Shown: one piece after another, positions 53,804 to 63,093 of the stretch
Layout: each line of letters opens with the position of its first letter
How positions within the stretch are numbered: the first letter of the stretch is position 1
Origin: G11 sp947167445
GTDB lineage: Bacteria > Bacillota > Clostridia > Lachnospirales > Lachnospiraceae
Assembly (NCBI GenBank): GCA_947167445.1
Contig: CAMVID010000003.1
Location: forward strand, 1 to 64,000
DNA length: 64,000 nt
Reading direction: 5' to 3'
Made by a program: the position numbers and the translations under genes
Notes under the pieces: generated by a model
The model's input: only the letters and a program-made list of their open reading frames with translations
The model's database searches: none
What the model was told of the DNA's origin: nothing

Positions 53804-54997
53804 ATGAGTAAAGAAACCAGAGACAATTTCATATGGACCATCCTTTTGATGGCAGTGGCAGTTTATGGCATTGCGTGTTTTAGTCTTCATCTTAATCAGA
53901 TAGTTAAGGCTGAGGGCCTGTACTTCGAGTCCGATTTGCCTGCTCATATAAGCATGACATTGGAGGATGGCTGGTTTTACTCCCTTATGGGACTCTTGAT
54001 TAAACTGTTCTACGCCATCGGCGCAGGAGCTTATTTGACTGCAGGATTTATCGCTGTATGTGAAGCCGGAGCGATATTTGCCACCCTTCTTTTGGTTAAT
54101 GAATTGACAGATAAGTATTACACAAAGAGTATGGGCCTTATGTTTGCACTTATGGCAAATCTGATTATGCCCTTTTATCTGGAGCTTGCAGGGAAACAAA
54201 GATATATCGGATACCAGTCCGCAAGCGTATGGCACAACTCAACCTATACCCTTGTAAAACTTCTCGGAATAATAACCCTTTGGTATTTCCTGAAATTAAG
54301 GGATAAATATCTGGATGGATTAAAGGTATCCGAATGGCTTATTTTTGCGGGACTCTTGATACTTTGCAATGCAGCCAAGCCGAGCTTTTGCTTTGTGTTT
54401 GACTTTGCTATGCTGGTTATTCTTATATTTGATCTTTGTAAGAAAGATGAAAGAGACAGACTGGAAAGATTCAAAAGGATTGTTATTTTTGGATGCAGTG
54501 TTCTTCCTTCACTTATTGTAATTTGGTGGCAGAATAACGTGCTTTTTGGACAGGAAACCGGAAATGGAATAACAATCAATCCCGGATATGCATTGGCTAT
54601 GAGAGGCGATCATCCTAAGGTTACTTTCATTCTCTCCATTGCTTTCCCTCTCTTTATCCTTGTATGGAATTTCGGAGATCTGAAGTGGGATAAGAGGCTT
54701 AGATTCATGTGGCTTATGTGGCTCTTCAGCTTTCTTGAGGTATTTCTTCTTGCAGAAGAAGGGGCAAGAGCTTTGGATTCCAACTTCTTCTGGGGATATT
54801 CCATCGGTATCTTCTTTGTTAACCTCATCAGCATGATTAAACTGATTGAGAACATGAAGAGGAAAGAAGGAATATATGAGAGCAGTATTTTACGAGCTGT
54901 AATAACTTCCTGCGGGACACTGATTCTTGCCTATCAGGTATACTGCGGCATTTATTTCTTCATAAATCTGGTAATGGGCACCACCTATTGGATGTAA
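53804..54997 (+). CDS. Polytopic GT-C-like membrane protein
   Basis: 397-aa membrane protein with about ten helices. The first extracytoplasmic loop contains YFESDLPAHISMTLEDGW, an acidic motif as in GT-C transferases. ASVWHNSTYTLVKLLGII in a later loop is also reminiscent of that class. I start at ATG 53804 (GGAAGG at 53794-53799); the in-frame ATG 53759 lies inside the preceding gene. No named family is recognised. It is followed after 3 bases by a second membrane protein of similar plan. Confidence 0.65.
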   Translation: MSKETRDNFIWTILLMAVAVYGIACFSLHLNQIVKAEGLYFESDLPAHISMTLEDGWFYSLMGLLIKLFYAIGAGAYLTAGFIAVCEAGAIFATLLLVNELTDKYYTKSMGLMFALMANLIMPFYLELAGKQRYIGYQSASVWHNSTYTLVKLLGIITLWYFLKLRDKYLDGLKVSEWLIFAGLLILCNAAKPSFCFVFDFAMLVILIFDLCKKDERDRLERFKRIVIFGCSVLPSLIVIWWQNNVLFGQETGNGITINPGYALAMRGDHPKVTFILSIAFPLFILVWNFGDLKWDKRLRFMWLMWLFSFLEVFLLAEEGARALDSNFFWGYSIGIFFVNLISMIKLIENMKRKEGIYESSILRAVITSCGTLILAYQVYCGIYFFINLVMGTTYWM

Positions 54998-55000
54998 TTC

Positions 55001-56167
55001 ATGAACGTTAAAACGACAGTTAAGACCACAGCTAAATATTTGTTTTATTTTCTCACAGCGGTCCAAGTAATCCTTGGACTCATTTGGGTTATAAACAACT
55101 TTACCCATGTTTATATGTGGCCTGAGACTGCTGAGTATCTTGATATTGCTGATAAGTATGTAATTGATGAATATACAGGGCTGTTTTATCCGGTTCTGGT
55201 AAAGTTCCTGTATTATATTCCTTTGTATAATCTTCAGCTTGTTTTGGCTGTAGTATCTGCTTATTTGTTTCTTCGTAAGGGCGTAAAACTTGAAAGAATT
55301 AACGCAAGCTTTGGATGCGCTTATATAGTTTCATTTCCAGGACTGCTTCAGTTCCATTTTTCAATTAGACCTGAATCCTTACGATTATCCGTAGTCCTTT
55401 TGGCAATAACTCTCTTGACATATAAGAAGAGAAGCATAAAGAGATATGCAATCGTTGCCTTGATGCTAATTGTTTTATTCATATCGCAAAAGGCTTTGGC
55501 TGAGCCCGGTTCCAGAGGCAGAATCCAGAGAACCTTTTGGTCCCAGGCATTTATGCGTGTGTGCACAGAATATTATTCTCAGTCCTTTGTGGCATGGGAT
55601 GAAAGAACTCAGGATACCTACTCCATTTGGGATGCTTTGGAACTCATCAAGAAATCTGACAACATGATGTATGAGATTGGCCCCACAATGGATAAGAAAT
55701 GGGGATTTGAGGCTGCCAATGAAAGTTATGAATTCATGACAAAAAAATGCCTTAGCATGCGTACAAAAGATGTTTGCTTAAACATTGGCACGGACCTTGG
55801 GCAAAGCATTATTCTGCCCTTTGGATTCCTTACAGAAACCAACGGAGATGTAAGGACCCAAACGGGAAGGAACTATGAGGCCTTTGTGAGCCAGAGAGGA
55901 AGCCTTGACAGCTTCTACTGGTATTATGGAGTTTGGAGTCTGGTGGTTATCATGGTGATCGGAATTGCAGCCTTGCTTACAAATGTGAGAAGCTTTAAAC
56001 TCCTAAATCCCTCATACGAACTATTTGCAGCGATGCTTATGCAGTGGTTGTATAAAACGCTTACAACAGGTGATGCTATAGATTATGCTAAGTATCCTTT
56101 GGTTATAGCTTTCTGGTGTACTTTGGGAATTCATCTGGTGACAGGTGAAAATTGTAAGGAATCCTGA
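55001..56167 (+). CDS. Polytopic GT-C-like membrane protein
   Basis: 388-aa membrane protein. One N-terminal helix (residues 10-35), a loop with two acidic stretches (WPETAEYLDIADKYVID), then helices and a cytoplasmic or extracytoplasmic middle part (200-300) with CLNIGTDLGQSIILPFGF. No named family is recognised. The pairing with the gene before it, and the acidic first loop, suggest sugar transfer from a polyprenyl donor. It lies just before a candidate promoter for the next gene. Confidence 0.6.
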   Translation: MNVKTTVKTTAKYLFYFLTAVQVILGLIWVINNFTHVYMWPETAEYLDIADKYVIDEYTGLFYPVLVKFLYYIPLYNLQLVLAVVSAYLFLRKGVKLERINASFGCAYIVSFPGLLQFHFSIRPESLRLSVVLLAITLLTYKKRSIKRYAIVALMLIVLFISQKALAEPGSRGRIQRTFWSQAFMRVCTEYYSQSFVAWDERTQDTYSIWDALELIKKSDNMMYEIGPTMDKKWGFEAANESYEFMTKKCLSMRTKDVCLNIGTDLGQSIILPFGFLTETNGDVRTQTGRNYEAFVSQRGSLDSFYWYYGVWSLVVIMVIGIAALLTNVRSFKLLNPSYELFAAMLMQWLYKTLTTGDAIDYAKYPLVIAFWCTLGIHLVTGENCKES

Positions 56168-56180
56168 AGTATGGTAAAAT
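56152..56180 (+). promoter_or_regulatory. Promoter placed for a leaderless O-antigen-ligase-like transcript
   Basis: TTGTAA (56152-56157), 17 bases, TAAAAT (56175-56180) preceded by TGG, an extended -10. Eight bases separate the box from ATG 56189, with no ribosome site between. Transcription would start within a base or two of the ATG. The promoter overlaps the stop of the preceding gene. Confidence 0.6.
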
Positions 56181-56188
56181 GAGATGTT

Positions 56189-58633
56189 ATGAAAGTGGCA
56201 GAAATAAAGGAATATATTGAAAAGATATTTGAGAACAAATTAGGAATAATCCGAGCAAGCATATTGCTTCTTGGATTATTTGCTGTATCTGTAATTTGGC
56301 CCATGGGCAAATTTACAACAGAGTTTAAATCTACGGGGACCTGGGACGGAATAAGATTCATAGGTCCCGGCACCGAAGAGAATGTAATAAGACAGGAATT
56401 CTCCCCTAATTTTGATAACCTTACTACAGTTTCTGTTTATATAGTTAATGAACCCGATTCCTTTGACACTTTAGAGACTTTCTTTAGAGTTTATGCCCTG
56501 GATGGCACGGTTCTTGCTGAAAGTAAAGTAAATCTCGCAGACTATGAAGTCCCGGGATTAGTAAAGTTCCCTTTGAATGTATCTCTAGAGCCGGGGACCG
56601 TATATTTTTATACTGTCGGTGGTACGGACGGCGAGGTGTTTGTTGCACTTACCTCCGAGGAAGCAGGAAACGCTGAAGCCGGAGCTTTTTACTACAACAA
56701 TGTTCACTCCGGTGGAACCAAGGTAGTGGCACAATTTGATTACATCAGACCCTGGGGACTTAAAAGAATTATAATGGCGGACATTGTTATTGCTCTGGTA
56801 ACATTTGCTTTATACTCGTTAGCATCTATCCTGCTTAATAGGATGAAAGAAGAGCAGATTGTTAAGGTTGAGAAGGTTACAAAATATGTCCTTTCCGGGT
56901 TAATAATTATTGCTGCAGCAGCCTCGATTATTGGCATAACAGCTTTTCGACTGTTCGAGCATGATGCTTTAAACAATGGAGTATTAACAGCTTCCGTTTT
57001 ATTTGTATCGGCCTTCTTGGTTTTCTTTATCATTAACGCTTCTTCGTATAAGGAGAAACTCGAAGCAAAAGAGAACTTGGACAGATTAGGCAGAACAGTC
57101 AGCGAAATACTCCTTGCAGGAGCTCTTATTATGTGCTGCCTTTATCAAAACAGTGGAAGTGATTATGAACATGGCCTTTGGATTAGACGAGCAGCAGTGT
57201 TCTTTGCACTGTTTCTATATTCTTTGGGCAAAGCAAAGCAGGTTTGGAATATACCGGCTTTGGTGTGGAGTATAGCATCTGCATTTATTGGCAGATTCTA
57301 TATTTCTGCTCACAGCGATCATATAGAACATATAAATACGGCCACAAGTACTGCGTGGCTTTTCTGGGCTACGGGATTACTTGTCATTGGGCTTGTATAT
57401 CGAATCATAAATAAAGATTACAGGAAACTTAGAACCGTAAGTTTACCTATTGCCGTTCCGGTACTAGCATTCTGGATCCTCACAAGTATTTACTCGTATG
57501 GAAGAGAATGGCCGCTTCAGCTTCTGATAGCATTTGCTTTGGCTTTCTTGTTCATGCATATGAGTGAAAGAAGAAAAGACATGCTTGAGATGGCATGTAA
57601 TGCATGGCTTATTGCATTCTTTGCGGGAATGCTTTTCTGTATATATAGACGTCCTTATCAGTACTACATGATGACCCGGTACGGTGGAATCTTTATTACT
57701 GTAACTGTTACGGCTACGTATTATCTTATTGCCACGGCAGCAGCGCTGACTAAGATTCTCATAGCATATAGAAAGAATGATACCAAGTCATTGCTTTCCT
57801 CGTACGCAATGTTTGGTGCGGTGTCAACATATCTCTTTTTCACCGCATCAAGGACAGGCATAGTAGCCTATGGAGTGGAACTACTTATTGCCCTTATTAT
57901 ATTTGTTTGGCAAAAGAAGAAGGATATAGTTAAGAGCAACGTTGTTAAACTGATTTTGTCTACAACTATGACGTTAGTTGTTTCATATGTTACGTTTTTT
58001 GGTATTGCCAGAATGTTGCCCGCTGTAATACGCAATCCTTTTTACTACAACTACGAGTCTTATTGCCAGTTCATACACCCTGATACACCTCTTGACGGAG
58101 GAGACAGAATCGGGGAGAAGTTTGCAAACATTGAAATATCTTTGGAGACTTTGTTTGGAAGAATGTTTAATTCCGATGATGAATTAACCGCCTTCCTGCC
58201 ATCACTGTCATTGAAGGCAAAAGCAGCAGAATCTACTTCCATAGAAAACTATGCCAACGGAAGACTGGACATCTTCAGAACATATATCAATAACCTGACA
58301 ATTAATGGCCATGAATCAATGGGATGTGAGGATGAAGACGGAAATGTCATAATCCATGCCCACAATGCTTATATTCAGACGGCATATGATTTTGGAATAA
58401 TTCTTGGAGCCATGTTTGCTCTGCTTTGTTTATACGTATTATTTGCAAGCATATATAAAACGTCATTATATGCCAAAGAGAGGCAATATTTGCCTATGAT
58501 TCTCATATTGGCAGTGGGATTTATGACTGCCGGTATGTTTGAGTGGGTTTATCATCCCATGAACCCTTTAGGATTTGCCTTTATATTATCCTGTGTATTA
58601 TTGTCCGAGAAGGAAGAAAAAATAGATGTCTAA
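56189..58633 (+). CDS. O-antigen ligase/polymerase-like (Wzy_C) membrane protein with an extra beta domain
   Basis: 814-aa polytopic protein. The Wzy_C hallmark lies near residues 727-745 (HAHNAYIQTAYDFGI) after a long extracytoplasmic loop; helices on either side fit WaaL/Wzy. Such enzymes polymerise repeat units or attach them to an acceptor. Unusually, residues 45-185 between the first and second helix form a strand-rich domain (WDGIRFIGPGTEENV, SVYIVNEPDSFDTL, PGTVYFYTVGG), like a jelly-roll sugar-binding module. Its stop overlaps the next gene by 8 bases. The transcript may be leaderless. Confidence 0.8.
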   Translation: MKVAEIKEYIEKIFENKLGIIRASILLLGLFAVSVIWPMGKFTTEFKSTGTWDGIRFIGPGTEENVIRQEFSPNFDNLTTVSVYIVNEPDSFDTLETFFRVYALDGTVLAESKVNLADYEVPGLVKFPLNVSLEPGTVYFYTVGGTDGEVFVALTSEEAGNAEAGAFYYNNVHSGGTKVVAQFDYIRPWGLKRIIMADIVIALVTFALYSLASILLNRMKEEQIVKVEKVTKYVLSGLIIIAAAASIIGITAFRLFEHDALNNGVLTASVLFVSAFLVFFIINASSYKEKLEAKENLDRLGRTVSEILLAGALIMCCLYQNSGSDYEHGLWIRRAAVFFALFLYSLGKAKQVWNIPALVWSIASAFIGRFYISAHSDHIEHINTATSTAWLFWATGLLVIGLVYRIINKDYRKLRTVSLPIAVPVLAFWILTSIYSYGREWPLQLLIAFALAFLFMHMSERRKDMLEMACNAWLIAFFAGMLFCIYRRPYQYYMMTRYGGIFITVTVTATYYLIATAAALTKILIAYRKNDTKSLLSSYAMFGAVSTYLFFTASRTGIVAYGVELLIALIIFVWQKKKDIVKSNVVKLILSTTMTLVVSYVTFFGIARMLPAVIRNPFYYNYESYCQFIHPDTPLDGGDRIGEKFANIEISLETLFGRMFNSDDELTAFLPSLSLKAKAAESTSIENYANGRLDIFRTYINNLTINGHESMGCEDEDGNVIIHAHNAYIQTAYDFGIILGAMFALLCLYVLFASIYKTSLYAKERQYLPMILILAVGFMTAGMFEWVYHPMNPLGFAFILSCVLLSEKEEKIDV

Positions 58634-60491
58634 GAAGTTTCACATTCTGGAACATAAGCTTGTAACCAGAAGAATATTTCTAATTGCATATGATGCTCTG
58701 GCTGTAGCAGCTTCAGCATTTTTGGCCTTGTTTCTCAGAGCCAATCTTGTTTTCTCGGATATTAATCCGGAGTTCCTTGTAACAATTAAGGAAACAGTTC
58801 TAATAACAATGGTTATAACCATTGCTGTGTTTTGGTTCTTTAGGCTTTATCACAGCTTGTGGGAATTTGCCAGCGTAAATGAGATGCAAAATCTTGTGGT
58901 GGCCTGCTCTGTCATGACTGTAATTCAGTATGTAATGATCAGGCTTCTTCGCATGCCTATTCCAAGAAGTTATCCATTATTCTATGCATTTTTGGAGATT
59001 GCTCTCACTTTTGCCAGCAGATTCGCATATAGATTTTTCAGAGGGCTGAAACATAAGGCTCAGAATAAGAAGAACGGAACCAATGTAATGATTATTGGTG
59101 CCGGCGAAGCTGCGAATGCGATCATAAAGGAGATTCAGAGCAGCAACTTCAGCCATATGGTAATTAAATGCCTTATCGATGATGATCCCAACAAGTGGGG
59201 CAGATTCGTACAAGGCGTTAAAGTTGTCGGTGATAGAAATAAGATTATTGAGTCTGCCAACTTCTATAGCATTGACGAGATTTTCATTGCTATACCCACG
59301 GCCTCCAGAGCAACCATTAAGGAACTGACTCAGATTTGTCAGGAGACAGGATGTAAGCTTAGTACACTGCCCGGTTACTATCAGTTGGTTAACGGTGAAG
59401 TCAGTGTCAGCAAGTTACGTAGCGTTGATGTAGAAGATTTGCTTGGCAGAGAACCGGTTAGAGTCGATATTGACTCAATCCTTGGCTATGTTAAGGATAA
59501 GGTAATCATGGTTACCGGTGGTGGCGGCTCAATCGGTAGTGAGCTTTGCAGACAGATAGCAACTCATTCCCCTAAGCAGCTTATCATCGTGGATATTTAT
59601 GAAAACAATGCATATGATATACAGCAGGAGTTAAAGATTAAGTACCCTGTATTAAACCTCGTGGTGCTTGTGGCGTCAGTCAGAAATACTAACAGGATGA
59701 ACTATATATTTGAGACATACCATCCTGAAATCGTATATCATGCAGCAGCTCATAAGCATGTTCCTCTTATGGAGGACAGCCCTAATGAGGCGATAAAAAA
59801 TAACGTTCTTGGCACTTGGAAGACTGCAGATGCAGCAGCAAGATATGGCGTCAAGAAATTCGTTATGATATCCACAGATAAGGCGGTTAACCCTACGAAC
59901 ATCATGGGTGCTTCTAAGAGAATCTGTGAGATGATTGTTCAGACCTACAATAAGAAATCGGATACAGAGTTTGTTGCAGTCAGATTTGGTAACGTACTCG
60001 GAAGCAACGGTAGTGTTATTCCTCTGTTTAAGAAGCAGATTCTTGCAGGTGGACCTGTTACCGTAACACATCCTGATATCATAAGATATTTCATGACTAT
60101 TCCCGAGGCGGTATCTTTGGTTCTTCAGGCGGGGGCCTATGCCAAGGGCGGTGAGATATTTGTCCTTGATATGGGTGAGCCTGTAAAGATTCTTGATCTT
60201 GCAAAGAACCTTATAAGACTTTCAGGATATAAGGTTGATGAGGATATAAAGATAGAGTTTACAGGCCTTAGACCTGGAGAGAAACTTTACGAAGAGCTTC
60301 TTATGGATGAGGAAGGTCTTACAGATACAGATAATAAGCTTATTCATATAGGCAAGCCCTTAAAGATTGATGAAGATAAGTTCTTCGAACAACTGGAAAG
60401 ATTAAGTAAAGCAGCCAAGAACGAGGAACCTAATATAAGAGAACTTGTTAAAGAGATTGTACCTACATACAATCCAAACGGAGAAAAGTAA
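58626..60491 (+). CDS. Membrane UDP-sugar 4,6-dehydratase (WbpM/PglF/CapD type)
   Basis: 621-aa enzyme: four N-terminal helices (to about 125), a CoA-binding-like Rossmann domain (VMIIGAGEAANAIIKEI) and a C-terminal SDR domain (MVTGGGGSIGSELCRQI). In STDKAVNPTNIMGASK the usual catalytic Tyr is Met, as known for WbpM/FlaA1-class enzymes. It forms UDP-4-keto-6-deoxy-GlcNAc with retention, unlike the inverting PseB at 28867. The aminotransferase starting at 60491 shares a base with its stop, and the pair would yield UDP-4-amino-4,6-dideoxy-GlcNAc, the bacillosamine precursor. Confidence 0.93.
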   Translation: MSKKFHILEHKLVTRRIFLIAYDALAVAASAFLALFLRANLVFSDINPEFLVTIKETVLITMVITIAVFWFFRLYHSLWEFASVNEMQNLVVACSVMTVIQYVMIRLLRMPIPRSYPLFYAFLEIALTFASRFAYRFFRGLKHKAQNKKNGTNVMIIGAGEAANAIIKEIQSSNFSHMVIKCLIDDDPNKWGRFVQGVKVVGDRNKIIESANFYSIDEIFIAIPTASRATIKELTQICQETGCKLSTLPGYYQLVNGEVSVSKLRSVDVEDLLGREPVRVDIDSILGYVKDKVIMVTGGGGSIGSELCRQIATHSPKQLIIVDIYENNAYDIQQELKIKYPVLNLVVLVASVRNTNRMNYIFETYHPEIVYHAAAHKHVPLMEDSPNEAIKNNVLGTWKTADAAARYGVKKFVMISTDKAVNPTNIMGASKRICEMIVQTYNKKSDTEFVAVRFGNVLGSNGSVIPLFKKQILAGGPVTVTHPDIIRYFMTIPEAVSLVLQAGAYAKGGEIFVLDMGEPVKILDLAKNLIRLSGYKVDEDIKIEFTGLRPGEKLYEELLMDEEGLTDTDNKLIHIGKPLKIDEDKFFEQLERLSKAAKNEEPNIRELVKEIVPTYNPNGEK

Positions 60492-61762
60492 TGTTTAACA
60501 AAGACAATACTAAGTTTAAGAAAAGTGAAAGCAGAATATACTTGGCTTCTCCTACTATGCATGGCGAGGAGCTGGAGTATGTAACGGAAGCTTTCACAAC
60601 AAACTGGATGTCAACAGTCGGTAAGAACATTGACGAAGTTGAAAGATTGACAGCAGAGAAAGTCGGAAGAAAGTATTCTGTGGGTTTATCCTGCGGAACT
60701 TCAGCCCTTCATCTTGCCATGAAGGTTGTGGGAATAAAACCCGGAGAGAAGGTTTTCTGTTCAGATATGACTTTCGATGCGACGGTTAATCCGGTTGTAT
60801 ATGAAGGTGGTGTGCCCATATTCATTGATACAGAGTACGACACCTGGAACATGGATCCTGTCGCTTTGGAAAAAGCGTTTGAAATCTACCCTGAAGTACG
60901 AGTTGTGGTAACGGCTCATCTTTACGGAACCCCTGGAAAGATTGACGAACTAAGGGCAGTTTGCAAGAAGCACAATGCTTTACTTGTTGAGGATGCGGCA
61001 GAGTCCTTCGGAGCAACTTATAAGGGTGTTCAGACTGGAACATTTGGCGATGTCAGCATAATCTCATTTAACGGAAATAAAATAATAACAGGCTCTGCAG
61101 GTGGCGCTCTTTTAACAGATGACGAAGAGGTGGCCAATAAGGTAAGAAAATGGTCCACTCAATCAAGAGAAAGTGCTCCCTGGTATCAGCACGAAGAACT
61201 TGGTTATAATTATCGTATGAGCAATGTTATAGCCGGCGTCATAAGAGGACAGATTCCTCACCTGGAAGAGCATATAGCAAGAAAGAAAGAAATTTACGAG
61301 AGATATGAGAAGGGATTCGAGGGCCTTCCAATCAAAATGAATCCCATAGATACTAAGAACAGTGAGCCCAATTACTGGCTTTCATGTGCAATAATTGATC
61401 CTGAAGCCATGTGCAAGCAGGTTCGTGGGGAGACAGATGTGTTATATGCATCTGAAAAAGGTAAGAGCTGCCCTACAGAGATTCTTGATACTCTCATGAG
61501 CTACAATATGGAAGGCCGTCCAATTTGGAAACCTATGCACATGCAGCCAATCTATCGAATGAATGGCTTTGTAACCAGAGAGGGTAATGGAAGAGCAAAG
61601 ACCAACGCCTATATTGCAGGTGGAGTCAAAGGCAAGGATGGACTTCCTTTGGATGTTGGAATGGATATCTTTGCAAGAGGTTTGTGCTTGCCCAGTGATA
61701 TAAAGATGACTGATGAACAGCAGGATACAATAATTGATATTGTCAGAAGCTGCTTTGAATAA
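60491..61762 (+). CDS. DegT/DnrJ aminotransferase (PglE-like)
   Basis: 423-aa PLP enzyme. RIYLASPTMHGEELEYV is the PglE-like N-terminus; CGTSALHLAMKVVGIKPGEK, EDAAESFGATYKG and the PLP lysine Lys197 in FNGNKIITGSAGG follow. The C-terminal DIFARGLCLPSD is typical of the group. It probably aminates the 4-keto sugar of the preceding dehydratase. The third bacillosamine gene, a PglD-type hexapeptide acetyltransferase, is not seen; the GNAT at 51300 is an alternative acetyl donor. Confidence 0.9.
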   Translation: MFNKDNTKFKKSESRIYLASPTMHGEELEYVTEAFTTNWMSTVGKNIDEVERLTAEKVGRKYSVGLSCGTSALHLAMKVVGIKPGEKVFCSDMTFDATVNPVVYEGGVPIFIDTEYDTWNMDPVALEKAFEIYPEVRVVVTAHLYGTPGKIDELRAVCKKHNALLVEDAAESFGATYKGVQTGTFGDVSIISFNGNKIITGSAGGALLTDDEEVANKVRKWSTQSRESAPWYQHEELGYNYRMSNVIAGVIRGQIPHLEEHIARKKEIYERYEKGFEGLPIKMNPIDTKNSEPNYWLSCAIIDPEAMCKQVRGETDVLYASEKGKSCPTEILDTLMSYNMEGRPIWKPMHMQPIYRMNGFVTREGNGRAKTNAYIAGGVKGKDGLPLDVGMDIFARGLCLPSDIKMTDEQQDTIIDIVRSCFE

Positions 61763-61779
61763 AGAAAGGAAGAAGAATA

Positions 61780-63093
61780 ATGAACTTGTATGAAGATATT
61801 GTGGCGAAAAAAGAGAAACTTGCCCTTGTGGGCCTGGGCTATGTAGGAATGCCTATTGCTGTAGCTTTTGCGAAGAAGATTAATGTTATCGGATTTGACC
61901 TTAACAAGGCAAAGATTGAACTTTACAAGCAGGGAATTGACCCTACTAAGGAAGTGGGTAATGACGCAATTAAGGCTACAACCGTAGACTTTACTGCTGA
62001 CGAGAACAAGCTTAAAGAGGCTAAATTCTTTATCGTCGCTGTTCCCACTCCTGTAAATGACGATCACACACCTGACCTTACTCCTGTAGAGGGGGCAAGC
62101 CGAATTGTCGGACGTAATCTTACAAAGGGTTCAATCGTTGTATTTGAGTCAACTGTATATCCCGGAGTTACGGAGGATATCTGCGTTCCCGTTATGGAGA
62201 AGGAATCAGGCCTTAAGTGCGGCGTTGATTTTAAAGTAGGTTATTCACCCGAGAGAATTAACCCCGGTGATAAGGTACATAGACTTGAGACTATTACAAA
62301 GATTGTATCAGGTATGGATGAAGAAACCTTGGATATTGTAGCAAAGGTATATAGCCTTGTAGTTGATGCGGGCGTATACAGAGCTCAGTCTATAAAGGTT
62401 GCTGAGGCAGCAAAGGTTATCGAGAACAGCCAGAGAGATATTAACATAGCTTTTATGAACGAACTTTCAATCATCTTTAACAAGATGGGCATTGATACTA
62501 AGTCAGTTCTTGAGGCAGCAGGAACCAAGTGGAACTTCCTTAAGTTTTTCCCAGGACTTGTTGGTGGACATTGTATCGGTGTTGACCCTTACTATCTTAC
62601 ATACAAGGCTGAGGAGCTTGGCTATCACTCACAGATTATCCTTTCCGGTCGTCGAATCAATGATGACATGGGCAAATATGTGGCAGAATGCCTTGTAAAG
62701 AATCTTATTAAGGCAGACCTTGCCGTTAAGGGCGCAAAGGTTGCAATTCTTGGTTTTACCTTTAAAGAGAATTGCCCTGACACAAGAAATACCAAGGTTA
62801 TAGATATATACAATGAGCTTAAAGAGTATGGTATTACTCCTGTAGTCGCAGATCCTGCAGCTGATGCAGATGAAGCAAAGAGACTTTACGGAATTGAGTT
62901 TGTTGATGTAAATACGATTAAGGATATGGATGCTGTCATCATGGCAGTTTCACATACACAGTTTGCAGACTACAAAGAAGCGGATATCGCCAAGTTCTTC
63001 AAGAAGGGACAGAAGAAAGTATTCGCAGATATTAAGGGAATGTTTGATCGTAAGGAATATGAGGATGCGGGATATCTCTACTGGAGATTATAA
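61780..63093 (+). CDS. UDP-sugar 6-dehydrogenase (WbpO/TviB-like)
   Basis: 437-aa NAD-dependent enzyme that oxidises a UDP-N-acetylhexosamine to its uronic acid. GLGYVGMPIAVAFAKK is the NAD site; YSPERINPGD and FPGLVGGHCIGVDPYYL with catalytic Cys265 are the core; GFTFKENCPDTRNTKV is the C-terminal motif. The sequence around the catalytic loop fits WbpO/TviB (UDP-GalNAc/GlcNAc) rather than UDP-glucose dehydrogenase. AAGGAAG precedes ATG 61780. The following membrane protein gene overlaps its end by 29 bases. Confidence 0.92.
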   Translation: MNLYEDIVAKKEKLALVGLGYVGMPIAVAFAKKINVIGFDLNKAKIELYKQGIDPTKEVGNDAIKATTVDFTADENKLKEAKFFIVAVPTPVNDDHTPDLTPVEGASRIVGRNLTKGSIVVFESTVYPGVTEDICVPVMEKESGLKCGVDFKVGYSPERINPGDKVHRLETITKIVSGMDEETLDIVAKVYSLVVDAGVYRAQSIKVAEAAKVIENSQRDINIAFMNELSIIFNKMGIDTKSVLEAAGTKWNFLKFFPGLVGGHCIGVDPYYLTYKAEELGYHSQIILSGRRINDDMGKYVAECLVKNLIKADLAVKGAKVAILGFTFKENCPDTRNTKVIDIYNELKEYGITPVVADPAADADEAKRLYGIEFVDVNTIKDMDAVIMAVSHTQFADYKEADIAKFFKKGQKKVFADIKGMFDRKEYEDAGYLYWRL

